From assembly GCA_964549525.1 (NCBI GenBank), contig CAZJUR010000004.1, positions 1 through 64,000 on the forward strand: 64,000 nucleotides of DNA. The letters run 5' to 3'. The translations under genes were made by a program, and so were the position numbers. This stretch comes from CAZJUR01 sp964549525. GTDB taxonomy: Bacteria > Patescibacteriota > Saccharimonadia > Saccharimonadales > Saccharimonadaceae. This document shows, piece after piece, positions 16,783-26,380 of this stretch (position 1 is the stretch's first letter; each line of letters opens with the position of its first letter). Under the pieces are notes generated by a model. That model made no database searches, was not told the origin of the DNA, and saw only the letters and a program-made list of their open reading frames with translations.

Positions 16783-17898
16783 ATGGATGGAATAAACGTT
16801 AAGCAGTTAACCGCCGCAGTGCGCGTTATCGCAGAGGAAAAAAACCTCCCAGAAGAAACGGTTATAGAAGTAATCGAGCAAGCTATCGCTGCTGCCTGGC
16901 GGCGTGATAATGGTGAGCGAGATCAAATCGTTCGATCAGAAATTGATACAAATAGCGGCGAAGCAACTATTTATGTCGGAAAAAAAGTTGTCGAGGAAGT
17001 CGAAAATGACATTAATGAAATTTCTATGGCTGATGCTAAGAAGCAGAAAAAAGATGCAGCATTAGATGATATTATTGAGCGCCAAGAGCAGGCAACGAGC
17101 TTTGGGCGAGTAGCGGCTCAAACTGCTAAACAAGTTGTCTTGCAACGTCTACGCGAAGCAGAGCGTGAAGTGGTGTCAGCCGCTTATGAAGATAAAATTG
17201 GCTCTATCTTGAGCGGAACTGTTCAACGAGTTGAATCACGTGTAGTACGGATCGATCTCGGTCACGCAGTGGGTATTTTACCGCAAAGTGAGCAAATACA
17301 GGACGAATATTATAGTGTTGGTAACCGCGTCAAAGTACTTCTCAAGGAAATTGAAAGAGGCACTCGGGGTCCACAGCTTATTCTCAGTCGAGCAAGCGAA
17401 GCATTTATTGAGCAGCTCTTTATTCAAGAAGTACCCGAACTTGAATCTGGAGCAGTCGAAATCAAAGGAATTGCACGAGAAGCTGGTCGTCGTACAAAGA
17501 TCGCAGTTCACTCGAGCGTACCTGGTGTTGATCCTGTCGGCACATTTGTGGGCGGTCATGGGACAAGAGTTCGTGCCGTTATGAATGAAATTGGCGAACA
17601 GGAAAAAATAGATATTGTCATATTTAGCGAAGAACCAAAAGAGTACATCACAAATGCAATTAGTCCGGCTGAAGTGGTCCGTATTGAAATACAAGATGGC
17701 CCTGAAAAGCGTGCAAAAGTGATTGTGGAAGAAGATCAACAGTCAATCGCGATTGGGCGCGGTGGTCAGAATGTTCGAATAGCATCGCGACTCACGGGCT
17801 ATGAATTAGACATTGAAACTGCTAAAAAACCTGAGAAAAAGCCAAAGAAAAATATTGAAGATTCGCTCCTTAGTGCAGTCGAGGAGGCAGAAGAATAA
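16783..17898 (+). CDS. nusA: transcription termination/antitermination factor NusA
   Basis: NusA (371 aa) binds RNA polymerase and nascent RNA and affects pausing, termination and antitermination. The N-terminal RNAP-binding domain (about 1-125), an S1 domain (about 130-200, GTVQRVESRVVRIDLGHAVG) and two KH domains (about 225-345) are all present; the second KH carries AIGRGGQNVRIASRLTGYE. The C-terminal acidic repeats of E. coli NusA are absent, as in many bacteria; a short Lys/Glu tail ends the protein. A Shine-Dalgarno AAGGAG lies before the ATG. It is not next to infB or rbfA as in many bacteria. Confidence 0.95.
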   Translation: MDGINVKQLTAAVRVIAEEKNLPEETVIEVIEQAIAAAWRRDNGERDQIVRSEIDTNSGEATIYVGKKVVEEVENDINEISMADAKKQKKDAALDDIIERQEQATSFGRVAAQTAKQVVLQRLREAEREVVSAAYEDKIGSILSGTVQRVESRVVRIDLGHAVGILPQSEQIQDEYYSVGNRVKVLLKEIERGTRGPQLILSRASEAFIEQLFIQEVPELESGAVEIKGIAREAGRRTKIAVHSSVPGVDPVGTFVGGHGTRVRAVMNEIGEQEKIDIVIFSEEPKEYITNAISPAEVVRIEIQDGPEKRAKVIVEEDQQSIAIGRGGQNVRIASRLTGYELDIETAKKPEKKPKKNIEDSLLSAVEEAEE

Positions 17899-17912
17899 AC
17901 CACAATCTGTTA

Positions 17913-17939
17913 TTAGCACTCATTGACATAGAGTGCTAA
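17913..17939 (+). promoter_or_regulatory. CIRCE operator (HrcA site) upstream of clpC
   Basis: TTAGCACTC, a 9-nt spacer and GAGTGCTAA form the exact consensus CIRCE inverted repeat. The -35 box TTGACA sits in the spacer, so bound HrcA would block RNA polymerase. CIRCE/HrcA normally controls groE and dnaK and, in some lineages, clp genes. Confidence 0.95.
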
Positions 17940-17952
17940 AATAGCATATACT
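17923..17952 (+). promoter_or_regulatory. clpC promoter within CIRCE
   Basis: TTGACA (17923-17928), 18-bp spacer, TATACT (17947-17952). The leader carries AAGGAGG (17976-17982), 12 nt before the ATG at 17995. Confidence 0.75.
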
Positions 17953-17994
17953 TTTACTATACCGAAATGTATAAGAAGGAGGTATGATAAGTAT

Positions 17995-20463
17995 ATGGCA
18001 GATAAATTTTACGATTTTTCAGCACAATTTACTGATAATGCTCGTGATAGTTTGCAACAAGCCGAGCAGATAGCACGAAGTTTGGGGAGCCCATATATTG
18101 GTACCGAACATTTACTGCTGGGAGTTTTGAGCCAAAATTCTTCAGTTGGGGCGCAGCTGCTCCAAGAAGCAGGCGTTACACTTGATCGTGCTCAGACCGC
18201 TCTCAATCTTACTCCACGAACTTTGATTGTCGGCACAGGTATACGAGGATTAAGCGAAACAGCCAAACTCACTCTCAAAATGAGCTGGGATATTGCTCAA
18301 GAATTTCATCAAGACTTCTGTGGAACTGAACATATCTTATATAGTATTCTCTCTCAAAAGAACGCTCGTGCAACAGTCCTTTTAAAAGATATGAATGTTC
18401 CAATTACTGTTTTGACAGCTGATATAGAAGACTACTTACGGCATCAACAGCAATCTTTTGGGTTGAATTCAGGGTCGCCTCATGTGAAGAAGCGACCGTC
18501 AAAAAAGAACGCACTAAATACCTATGGTGTAGATATTACTCAGCTTGCACGTCAAAAAAAGCTTGACACAGTTATTGGTCGCGATCGTCAAATAGAAAGA
18601 ATGATCACTATTCTCTCTCGCCGAACAAAAAATAACCCAGTTTTGATAGGTGAACCGGGTGTGGGTAAGACAGCTATCGTCGAAGGTTTAGCGCAGCGCA
18701 TTGTGAGCGAGCAAGTTCCTGAGCATTTGTTAGACCGGAAGATTATTCAGCTTGACCTTGCAAGTATGATCGCGGGCACCAAATACCGAGGCGAATTTGA
18801 AGAACGGATTAAAAAAGTTATGAATGACATTATGGCGGATGACAAAGCCATAGTATTTATTGATGAGCTTCATGTATTAGTTGGTGCTGGTTCAGCCGAA
18901 GGCTCAATGGATGCCGCAAATATCTTGAAACCTGCTCTAGCGCGTGGTAAATTCCGCTTAATTGGCGCCACGACGATCGAAGAATACCGTCAAAATATCG
19001 AAAAAGATGCCGCTCTCGAAAGGAGGCTCCAAGCCATAATTGTCCCAGAACCTTCTACGCATGAAACAGTTGCTATTTTAAAAGGCTTAAAGCACCACTA
19101 TGAATCTCACCATAACGTATTAATTAGCGATAGTGTGATTGAGAAAACCGTTTCACTCGCTGAACGATATGTCACCGAAAGATTTATGCCTGATAAAGCC
19201 ATCGACGTTTTAGACGAAGCAGCCAGTCGTTTACGTGTCAAACATGCTACGATTGCACCTGAACGCCGTAAAATTGAACGAGAGATTAATCACCTGAACG
19301 CTAAAATGGATGAAGCTGTTTCTTCAGAAGATTACCAGCGGGCTGCACTTTATAAAACTCGGATCTCTCAATTAACTAATAAATTGTCCACTCAAAAAAC
19401 GCAGAAGCCTAAAAAACCCGTGAGCTTGGAAGAGCAAGATGTGGCGAGCGCTATCGCCACCATGACGGGCATCCCAGTTTCTCAATTGGTTGCACGAGAA
19501 GCGAAGCGGTTACGTGATTTAGAAAAGCATTTACGACGGTATATTATCGGACAAGAAGAAGCTATTACAGCAGTGGCTCGCTCTATTCGTCGAAGTCGTT
19601 CTGGCATCAGTAGCACCAAACGACCTATCAGTTCATTTATTTTCATGGGACCGACAGGTGTCGGTAAGACCGAACTATCAAAAGTGTTGGCTCGAGAGGT
19701 CTTTGGGAGCGAGAAAGCCTTAATAAAAATTGATATGAGCGAATTTGGCGATCGCCATACAGCTGCGCGTTTGATTGGTGCACCTGCAGGATACGTGGGG
19801 TATGATGATAGCAATCAATTGACCGACAAAGTTCGTCGTCAACCATATAGCGTCATTTTATTTGATGAAATTGAAAAAGCTCATCCTGATGTCCTGCAGC
19901 TTTTATTGCAAATATTAGAAGACGGATCATTAACAGATGGCAAAGGTCGTCACGTGAATTTCTCACATAGTGTTATCATCCTAACAAGCAATATTGGAGC
20001 GGAGGCAATGCAGAAAGAGGCGTCGCTCGGTTTTCGAGCCCAGTCTAAAAAAGATACAGACGATCTGCGCGATCTCCACGAACGCAATAGTGATGTTGCA
20101 CGAGATAGACTCAAGCAAATTATGCGCCCAGAATTAATCAATCGATTTGATAATATCATTGTCTTTAAAGCGCTTACTAAACGTGAAATTAGACGTATTC
20201 TTGATGTGTTGATGACGGATCTTCAGGAACGATTAATGGCGAAGGGCCTACGAGTTGTATTATCATCAGCTGCAAAAAATATGCTGATCGAGAAAGGCTA
20301 TGATGAATTTAATGGCGCTCGACCACTCCGAAGAGCGATTGAAGATCTTGTAGAACATCCAATTGCTGAAGGAGTTTTATCTGACACCTTTACGCCAGGT
20401 AGTGTCTTAGAAGCTACCGTAAAAAATAACCATATTGTAGTGTCACTTAAAAAAGAGGAATAA
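17995..20463 (+). CDS. clpC: ATP-dependent Clp protease ATP-binding subunit ClpC
   Basis: This 822-residue AAA+ unfoldase feeds substrates to ClpP. Domains in order are the Clp N-terminal double repeat (about 8-150, GTEHLLLGVL and GTEHILYSIL), AAA1 with Walker A GEPGVGKTAIVEG (about 220), a middle region with a UVR-type helix pair (AVSSEDYQRAALYKTRI), AAA2 with GPTGVGKTELSKVL (about 551), and the C-terminal D2-small domain (GYDEFNGARPLRRAIED). The UVR motif and length point to ClpC rather than ClpA or ClpB. CIRCE upstream predicts heat-shock induction through HrcA. The next gene starts 5 bp after the stop. Confidence 0.95.
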   Translation: MADKFYDFSAQFTDNARDSLQQAEQIARSLGSPYIGTEHLLLGVLSQNSSVGAQLLQEAGVTLDRAQTALNLTPRTLIVGTGIRGLSETAKLTLKMSWDIAQEFHQDFCGTEHILYSILSQKNARATVLLKDMNVPITVLTADIEDYLRHQQQSFGLNSGSPHVKKRPSKKNALNTYGVDITQLARQKKLDTVIGRDRQIERMITILSRRTKNNPVLIGEPGVGKTAIVEGLAQRIVSEQVPEHLLDRKIIQLDLASMIAGTKYRGEFEERIKKVMNDIMADDKAIVFIDELHVLVGAGSAEGSMDAANILKPALARGKFRLIGATTIEEYRQNIEKDAALERRLQAIIVPEPSTHETVAILKGLKHHYESHHNVLISDSVIEKTVSLAERYVTERFMPDKAIDVLDEAASRLRVKHATIAPERRKIEREINHLNAKMDEAVSSEDYQRAALYKTRISQLTNKLSTQKTQKPKKPVSLEEQDVASAIATMTGIPVSQLVAREAKRLRDLEKHLRRYIIGQEEAITAVARSIRRSRSGISSTKRPISSFIFMGPTGVGKTELSKVLAREVFGSEKALIKIDMSEFGDRHTAARLIGAPAGYVGYDDSNQLTDKVRRQPYSVILFDEIEKAHPDVLQLLLQILEDGSLTDGKGRHVNFSHSVIILTSNIGAEAMQKEASLGFRAQSKKDTDDLRDLHERNSDVARDRLKQIMRPELINRFDNIIVFKALTKREIRRILDVLMTDLQERLMAKGLRVVLSSAAKNMLIEKGYDEFNGARPLRRAIEDLVEHPIAEGVLSDTFTPGSVLEATVKNNHIVVSLKKEE

Positions 20464-20468
20464 GCTTC

Positions 20469-21443
20469 ATGCGTCGTCTCGGCTCTCTATTGGTCCTTTT
20501 TGTTTTACTCGGAAGTATCTGGCTGTTTGTCAATCGACAGATGGTTATGGATACAGTTGTAGCTCAAAAATATGATGTACCCTCCGAAATGACGCAGATA
20601 GGAATTGACATTACATTGACCGATCAAGCCACTTTTTTGCTTGATGCCTCCCAAGCACAAATTGCTGACCAGTCTTTATTTAATGCGAAATGTCAAAAAA
20701 GAGAACAAAATAGTGTTGTACTTGGCTGCTATATCCATCCGCACGAACTATATGTTTATAGAGTAACAGACTCGCGTTTGTCTGGTGTAGTAGAGACGAC
20801 TACTGCACATGAGTTATTGCATGCCGTATATCTTCGCCTAGATGATCAAGAAAAAAAACGTATCAACACTCTTTTAGAAAAATCATTACCAGAAGCACTC
20901 AGAGACAACCCATCGCTTCAAAAGCGTATTGAGCTGTATGATCGTATTGAACCAGGTGAACGGCTCAATGAGCTCCACTCCATTATCGGCACAGAAGTCA
21001 CTAGTATACCATCTTCCCTCGAAGAACATTATAAAAAATATTTTAAAGATCGCGCTAAAGTTGTCTCGTATGCAAAAAAATATACGGCAATCTTCCAAGA
21101 GCTTCAATCGCAACAAGCAGCTATTGCGGAGTATCTTAAGCAATTAGCCCAACAAATTACCCGTGAGAAAGAAGCTTACGCTGAGAATATTCAGGCTCTC
21201 AACAGTGATATCAATGCATTTAATAAGCGTGCTCAACAATTGAATGGTTTTTCGAGCGAAAGTGAATACAACAACCTCCGCTCGTCACTGTTAAATCGCA
21301 GCGAAGAAATGAATACAGCGCGTCAAGATATTAACCAAATGATTGATACATATAACGAAAAAAGAGATGAGCTTCAGGCTCTTAATATAGAGGTGGATGA
21401 ACTTAATAGTAAACTAGATAGTTCGACTCCGCTTCAGCTATAA
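20469..21443 (+). CDS. membrane-anchored HExxH metalloprotease-like protein with coiled coil
   Basis: The protein has 324 residues. Residues about 5-22 form an N-terminal hydrophobic helix (LGSLLVLFVLLGSIWLFV), either an uncleaved anchor or a signal, placing the rest outside the membrane. At about residue 115 THAELLHA-type sequence is seen as TTAHELLHAVY, an HExxH zinc-site motif; a possible third ligand is the Glu in GERLNELHSIIGTE about 45 residues later. The second half (about 195-315) is a long heptad-rich coiled coil. I know of no named family. It follows clpC by 5 bp and is likely co-transcribed under CIRCE control, which would make it part of the stress response; that is inference. Confidence 0.75.
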   Translation: MRRLGSLLVLFVLLGSIWLFVNRQMVMDTVVAQKYDVPSEMTQIGIDITLTDQATFLLDASQAQIADQSLFNAKCQKREQNSVVLGCYIHPHELYVYRVTDSRLSGVVETTTAHELLHAVYLRLDDQEKKRINTLLEKSLPEALRDNPSLQKRIELYDRIEPGERLNELHSIIGTEVTSIPSSLEEHYKKYFKDRAKVVSYAKKYTAIFQELQSQQAAIAEYLKQLAQQITREKEAYAENIQALNSDINAFNKRAQQLNGFSSESEYNNLRSSLLNRSEEMNTARQDINQMIDTYNEKRDELQALNIEVDELNSKLDSSTPLQL

Positions 21444-21472
21444 TATATAAAATAGCCTATACTTAATACTAT

Positions 21473-22825
21473 ATGAATAAAAAAACCTCTCAATATGTAT
21501 GCCAGCAGTGTGGTGCGATATATCGAAAATGGGCAGGTAAATGCGAAAATTGTCAGTCATGGAATTCGCTCGTGGAACAAATGCCATTGGCGACAGGTAA
21601 GTCTGCTGTTGCACGAAGTAGCGGTAACAAACTAAAACCACAATCACTGAAGGAAGTAGCGTTAGATTCAGTACAAACGCGTTTAGCAACCGGATTTTCG
21701 CAAATTGACGATGTGCTCGGCGGTGGCTTTATGCCTGCAGGCGTAACACTGATTGCAGGTCAACCGGGTATAGGGAAGAGCACCTTATTATTACAGGTGG
21801 CTTCTCATATAGCGCATAAAAAATCGGTATTATATATTAGTGGAGAAGAATCGGTTGGGCAAATTAAGCTTCGCGCAGAGCGTCTCGGAGCTGATTCACA
21901 AGATGCCCTCAGCTTGGTCAGCTCCACGAGTGCCGATGATATTGCGGCAACTATTTCAAGTAATACGTATGACCTAGTTATTATTGATTCAATCCAGACC
22001 TTATCATTGGCAGATATAGCAAGTGCACCCGGCTCCGTTAGTCAAATTACCAACGCGAGCAATGTCATTATTCGAGCAGCAAAAAAATCAGCGTCGAGCA
22101 TTGTCTTAGTGGGTCATGTAACCAAAGAGGGTTCTATCGCTGGACCTAAAATTCTCGAGCATTTAGTCGATGTTGTACTGAATTTTGAAGGAGACAGATA
22201 TGGTGGATTTAAAACAGTACGTGCCGTAAAAAATAGATATGGTTCGACGACAGAACTGGCGGTATTAGAAATGGATTCAGATGGCTTGAAGCAAGTTGAA
22301 AACCCTTCGGCAGCGCTTTTAGAAGAGCGACAAAATACTGATGGTTCAGTCATACTTGCTACAATTGAGGGTACGAGACCTTTACTAGTAGAAATTCAGG
22401 CTCTTGTCAGCCCCACGCATTTTGGGTATCCTAAACGGACAGCAAGTGGTTTTGATCTCAATCGTTTAAACCTTTTAATTGCGGTTATAGAAAAACGAAC
22501 TAAATTGAAATTATCGGACAGCGATATATATTTAAATGTAGTCGGTGGCCTCAAATTAAATGATCCTGCTGCCGATTTAGCTGTCGCTATGGCTATTGCA
22601 TCAGCTGCTGCCGGACGTAAACTCGCGACCGATACGGTGGTGTTTGGCGAAATTGGCTTGGGAGGAGAGATACGTTCAGCTACTGCAAGTGATAAACGAT
22701 TAGCTGAAGCTCAAAAGCTTGGTTTTAAAACTGCTCTTACGCCTCGACTCAAATCACGTTCAACTATCGCCGTTGAAGTAAAAGATTTACGAGCAGCGTT
22801 GATTGATTATTTACATAATAGATAA
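21473..22825 (+). CDS. radA: DNA repair protein RadA (Sms)
   Basis: RadA (450 aa) is a RecA-like helicase that promotes branch migration in recombination. An N-terminal C4 zinc finger (CQQCGAIYRKWAGKCENC, residues 10-27) is followed by a RecA fold with Walker A GQPGIGKSTLLLQ (about 97), the KNRYGS motif in place of the usual KNRFG, and a C-terminal Lon-protease-like domain (GFDLNRLNLLIAVIEKR onward). A TATACT -10 box (21458-21463) ends 9 nt before the ATG. The next gene starts 10 bp after the stop. Confidence 0.95.
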   Translation: MNKKTSQYVCQQCGAIYRKWAGKCENCQSWNSLVEQMPLATGKSAVARSSGNKLKPQSLKEVALDSVQTRLATGFSQIDDVLGGGFMPAGVTLIAGQPGIGKSTLLLQVASHIAHKKSVLYISGEESVGQIKLRAERLGADSQDALSLVSSTSADDIAATISSNTYDLVIIDSIQTLSLADIASAPGSVSQITNASNVIIRAAKKSASSIVLVGHVTKEGSIAGPKILEHLVDVVLNFEGDRYGGFKTVRAVKNRYGSTTELAVLEMDSDGLKQVENPSAALLEERQNTDGSVILATIEGTRPLLVEIQALVSPTHFGYPKRTASGFDLNRLNLLIAVIEKRTKLKLSDSDIYLNVVGGLKLNDPAADLAVAMAIASAAAGRKLATDTVVFGEIGLGGEIRSATASDKRLAEAQKLGFKTALTPRLKSRSTIAVEVKDLRAALIDYLHNR

Positions 22826-22835
22826 AAAGGAAAAT

Positions 22836-23621
22836 ATGGAATTATTACAAACTACTCTACTACTACTCATTATTGCGGTACTATTATGGCAGCTAAAACC
22901 TGCCATGAGAGGTCGAGCAAAACATGCGTATATCATTGATAGCTCAGTTCTGATCGATGGAAGAATACTCGATATAGCAAAAACCGGTTTCTTGCATGGT
23001 CAGCTATGTATACCATCAAGCGTTTTACGGGAAATACAGTACCTCGCAGATAATAGCGATACAGCTAAACGTGCTCGAGCCAGACATGGCCTAGATATTG
23101 TGTCTGAGCTGAAGCAACTAGAGGCTCTCTCGGTCACTATTATTCAAGATGGCCTTCCTGGTGAAGGTGGTGTTGATGAACGGCTTATTGAGTTATGCAA
23201 AAAATACCAAGCTGCAATGTTAACAATTGATTTTAACCTCAATAAAGTTGCACAAGCTGAGGGCATTACCGTTCTCAACATTAACGAACTGGCGCAAAAT
23301 CTTCGGACAAACTATCTACCTGGTGAAAAACGATTCATTACACTTGTACAAAAAGGAACTGATAGTACTCAAGCAGTTGGGTATCTCGAAGACGGGACAA
23401 TGGTTGTGGTGGATAAAGCCGTATCACATATCGGCACTTCGGTCGAAGTAGAATTTCAACGTACCATACAAACTCAAGCTGGTAAAATGATGTTTGCGAA
23501 CCTCGTATCCGCAGTCAAAAAGAACAAGCACTCTCAAAAAAATACTAAGTCAACCTCTGCTAGAAAGTTTCATCGACAGAATTCAGAAGAACGCTTAGTG
23601 CAGTTGGCAAATAAGAAATAA
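22836..23621 (+). CDS. membrane-anchored PIN-TRAM domain protein (YacL-like)
   Basis: This 261-residue protein combines one N-terminal membrane helix (about 3-20), a PIN nuclease-type domain (about 30-150; acidic residues in IIDSSVLIDGRILD, EGGVDERLIELC and AMLTIDFNLN) and a C-terminal TRAM RNA-binding domain (about 165-225; YLEDGTMVVVDKAV). It resembles the Bacillus YacL/PilT-N TRAM family but has one membrane helix where YacL has about four. The start at 22836 has the ribosome site AAAAAGG; an earlier in-frame ATG at 22803 lies inside radA. It is paired with radA, as yacL is in Bacillus. It probably cleaves or binds RNA near the membrane. Confidence 0.87.
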   Translation: MELLQTTLLLLIIAVLLWQLKPAMRGRAKHAYIIDSSVLIDGRILDIAKTGFLHGQLCIPSSVLREIQYLADNSDTAKRARARHGLDIVSELKQLEALSVTIIQDGLPGEGGVDERLIELCKKYQAAMLTIDFNLNKVAQAEGITVLNINELAQNLRTNYLPGEKRFITLVQKGTDSTQAVGYLEDGTMVVVDKAVSHIGTSVEVEFQRTIQTQAGKMMFANLVSAVKKNKHSQKNTKSTSARKFHRQNSEERLVQLANKK

Positions 23622-23642
23622 TTTTACGTATAGATTTAGAGA

Positions 23643-26276
23643 TTACGGACCGGAAATAGTAAAGGTCTTAGTAATACTACCTGAATAGAGAGCAGAGTCA
23701 GTCACTGTTACCGCCACTGTATGACTGCCGCCAGGAGTAAGCGTGACAGTTCGAGAATACGTACCACTATTTCCAGCTGGTTGGTCCGCTGCTTGACCAT
23801 CCACAGAAATAGAAACTGTCTGTAAGGCGTGGGTTCCTTGTGTGACATTTGCTGTAAAGGTATATTGATTACCGGCATTCGTTACCGTCACGTCTGTAAC
23901 AAACGGTTTGACATCATCGCACTTGTGTTTATCGTCTTCGGCGTTGGCATCATATCCATCGCCAGCAGTTACCACCATTTTTTTAGTAACAGGGTCTTGG
24001 GTTTGAACCACACCTATATCAATCCGAGCTGCATCTGGAGTACACTGTGTGGCTTTTTTCTTTGATATTTTGTCAAAGGTAATAGTAGCATTCGATTGAA
24101 CAGGTTTGGTATACCACGACGGGTATAATTCCCCACCGATTGTTTGAAGACCAGCTGGTTGCGTGAACCAATCGCCTGGCTTCCAGCTACCGTCTTTTGC
24201 AAAAATATCCTTGTGAATCGGTCCCATGATTTTATTGACTGTTGGTCCGACAATGCTTGATAATGCATTGCTCATTGGTCGTGTATCATGATTGCCAACC
24301 CAAATGCTCATGGAAACTTTGGTACTGACGCTATTCATCCACAAATCTTTTGATTTTGTTCCTAAGTTAGAAGTACCTGTTTTGGTAAATGTTTTCACGC
24401 CAGGTACATTTAAACCACTAGCGCCTCGTCCAAAGGAAGGTGCACGTGCGTTATCATCGCTCAATATGCTTTCCAGCATATATGGTATCTGTGGATCAAT
24501 AACTTGCTTAGGCTGGTCTTCCCACTTCTTGATAATTTCTTTGTTAGCATTTTTCACTTCTAGCACAGAAGCATATGGTTTGTAGACACCACCGCGAGCT
24601 AGTGTAGCAAACGCATTTGCATGTTCGACTTGTTTCAACCCACATCCACCAATCGCTGCAGCTAATCCGACTTCTTTATCGACACCATCAGTACAATAAC
24701 TTTTATCACCTAGTTCTTGAATAGTTTTAATAGTATCGTCGCGTCCATTGATGTACATAGCCTTAACGGCTGGAATATTACGAGATTGGGCAAGTCCCTG
24801 TCGAATTGTGAGATTACCTAAGAATCTTTTATCAAAGTTTTCAAGTTTGGCCCCATAAATTTGATCAATCGGTTCGTCCTTGAGAACCGTTCCAGTCCCA
24901 TAATTTTGACCCGTTTTTTGTTTAAATAATGACGCATACACTAATGGTTTAATACTCGATCCGGGTTGAATGAATGAAATAGCTGCATTATCTTGCCCAT
25001 AACCTGGAAAATTATAATCACGACTACCTTGCATGGCGAGAACTTGTCCTGTCGCATTATCAATGATAGTAACCGCGCCATTATCAAAATTGGCGGTTCG
25101 TGGCAGGGATGTCTCAGTAAAGAGTGAATTGACTGATGCTTGTACTACCTCTTGAACGCGGTTGTCTAACGTAGTTTTTACCGTTAAACCACCTTTCCCG
25201 ACCGTCGCCTTACCAAGCTCTTTTTCAAGTTGAGCTCGTACCATTTGGACGAAATGGGGGGCTTTAATGTCCTTATATTGATCTGTTTCTGGCTGTATGG
25301 TGTCTACAACAGCAACTTTTTTTGCTGCATCAGCTTCTTTTTGTGTGATCATTTTTTGCTCTACCATATTTTTAAGAACAAGCTGCTGTCTTTTGAGAAG
25401 ATATGGCCGTCCAGCTACATTATAGGGATTATATGTAGAAGGGTTTTGAGGCAATGCAGCCAGCAGTGAGGCTTCGGCAAGCGTGAGGTCTTTAGCTGAT
25501 TTAGCAAAATATGTTCGCGCAGCGGATTCAACACCATTTCGACGGCCACCATATGGTGATTCATTGAGATACAGATTGAGGATCTGATCTTTGTTATACA
25601 TTCGCTCAACCTCAATCGCTAAGATTGCTTCTTTGAATTTACGAGGCACACCACCAAGACCTCGATTTTGAGCCTCATCTGCAAAGAATACTTGTTTAAC
25701 TAACTGCTGCGTTAAGGTAGAGCCTCCTTGTGTGCTACCACCACTAAAGTTATTAACAAACGCGCGTGAAATACCAGAAATACTAATCCCGCCATGCTTG
25801 TAGAAATCTTTATCCTCAATAGCAATTGTCGCTTTTTTCATATACGGAGATATTTCATCCGATGGTACAACGAGCCGATAATTACTTGAACCCTTATCTT
25901 CCCATAATAAAACGTCATTACGATCATAATATCTGGTAACAGTTGTCTGAACGCGCTTAGCGAGTTCGCTCGGTCGAATTGCATCAAGTTCTCGACGAAA
26001 CAGAGCGAAAATAGTACCAAACGTCAATAATCCAAAGAGAAGGGCAATGCCGAGTATTTTCGCACCCATTAAGGCGCCATCACGACTAAACCAGTATTTC
26101 GCTACTCGACGGGGGTGCATACGATGAGCAGTACGCATAAAAGGGTTTTTCGGCAGTGAAGCAAGGTACTCTGCTTTTCGACGAAAACGAGCATCTTTTT
26201 TTGCTTTTCGTCGCGCAGATAAATTCGAATAGACACTCAATCGTGTTTTATTGCTCGAACGTGGTTTTCGTATCAC
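23643..26276 (-). CDS. class A penicillin-binding protein (transglycosylase-transpeptidase)
   Basis: This 877-residue protein polymerises and crosslinks peptidoglycan. It has a basic cytoplasmic tail of about 70 residues, one membrane helix (about 75-95), a GT51 glycosyltransferase domain with IEDKDFYKHGG and STLTQQLVKQ, and a transpeptidase domain with the Ser active site PGSSIKPL (about 438), SRN and KTGTSN. A C-terminal Ig-like or Big-type domain of about 90 residues ends the protein. The start is GTG at 26276, with GAGGAG 13 nt upstream and an extended -10 TGC-TATAAT further up. The gene is convergent with the PIN-TRAM gene. A complete PBP indicates a peptidoglycan wall. Confidence 0.93.
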   Translation of the reverse strand: MIRKPRSSNKTRLSVYSNLSARRKAKKDARFRRKAEYLASLPKNPFMRTAHRMHPRRVAKYWFSRDGALMGAKILGIALLFGLLTFGTIFALFRRELDAIRPSELAKRVQTTVTRYYDRNDVLLWEDKGSSNYRLVVPSDEISPYMKKATIAIEDKDFYKHGGISISGISRAFVNNFSGGSTQGGSTLTQQLVKQVFFADEAQNRGLGGVPRKFKEAILAIEVERMYNKDQILNLYLNESPYGGRRNGVESAARTYFAKSAKDLTLAEASLLAALPQNPSTYNPYNVAGRPYLLKRQQLVLKNMVEQKMITQKEADAAKKVAVVDTIQPETDQYKDIKAPHFVQMVRAQLEKELGKATVGKGGLTVKTTLDNRVQEVVQASVNSLFTETSLPRTANFDNGAVTIIDNATGQVLAMQGSRDYNFPGYGQDNAAISFIQPGSSIKPLVYASLFKQKTGQNYGTGTVLKDEPIDQIYGAKLENFDKRFLGNLTIRQGLAQSRNIPAVKAMYINGRDDTIKTIQELGDKSYCTDGVDKEVGLAAAIGGCGLKQVEHANAFATLARGGVYKPYASVLEVKNANKEIIKKWEDQPKQVIDPQIPYMLESILSDDNARAPSFGRGASGLNVPGVKTFTKTGTSNLGTKSKDLWMNSVSTKVSMSIWVGNHDTRPMSNALSSIVGPTVNKIMGPIHKDIFAKDGSWKPGDWFTQPAGLQTIGGELYPSWYTKPVQSNATITFDKISKKKATQCTPDAARIDIGVVQTQDPVTKKMVVTAGDGYDANAEDDKHKCDDVKPFVTDVTVTNAGNQYTFTANVTQGTHALQTVSISVDGQAADQPAGNSGTYSRTVTLTPGGSHTVAVTVTDSALYSGSITKTFTISGP

Positions 26277-26365
26277 CTGTTTGCTATCTCCTCTATCTCA
26301 CTAAACGTAATGCATACATTATAGCACTAACAGTATCTTTTTCACATAACATATTGGTGTCTCTT

Positions 26366-26374
26366 TGTTATACT
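26366..26374 (+). promoter_or_regulatory. extended -10 promoter of tyrS, leaderless
   Basis: TGT-TATACT, with TATACT at 26369-26374, ends 6 nt before the ATG at 26381, so transcription is predicted to start on the A of ATG. A second TATACT directly abuts the ATG. Confidence 0.6.
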
Positions 26375-26380
26375 TATACT

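Noticed and set aside
26156..26380. A longer tyrS reading frame with 75 extra residues
   Set aside because: It overlaps the divergent PBP gene and its promoter; homology and the -10 box support the ATG at 26381.
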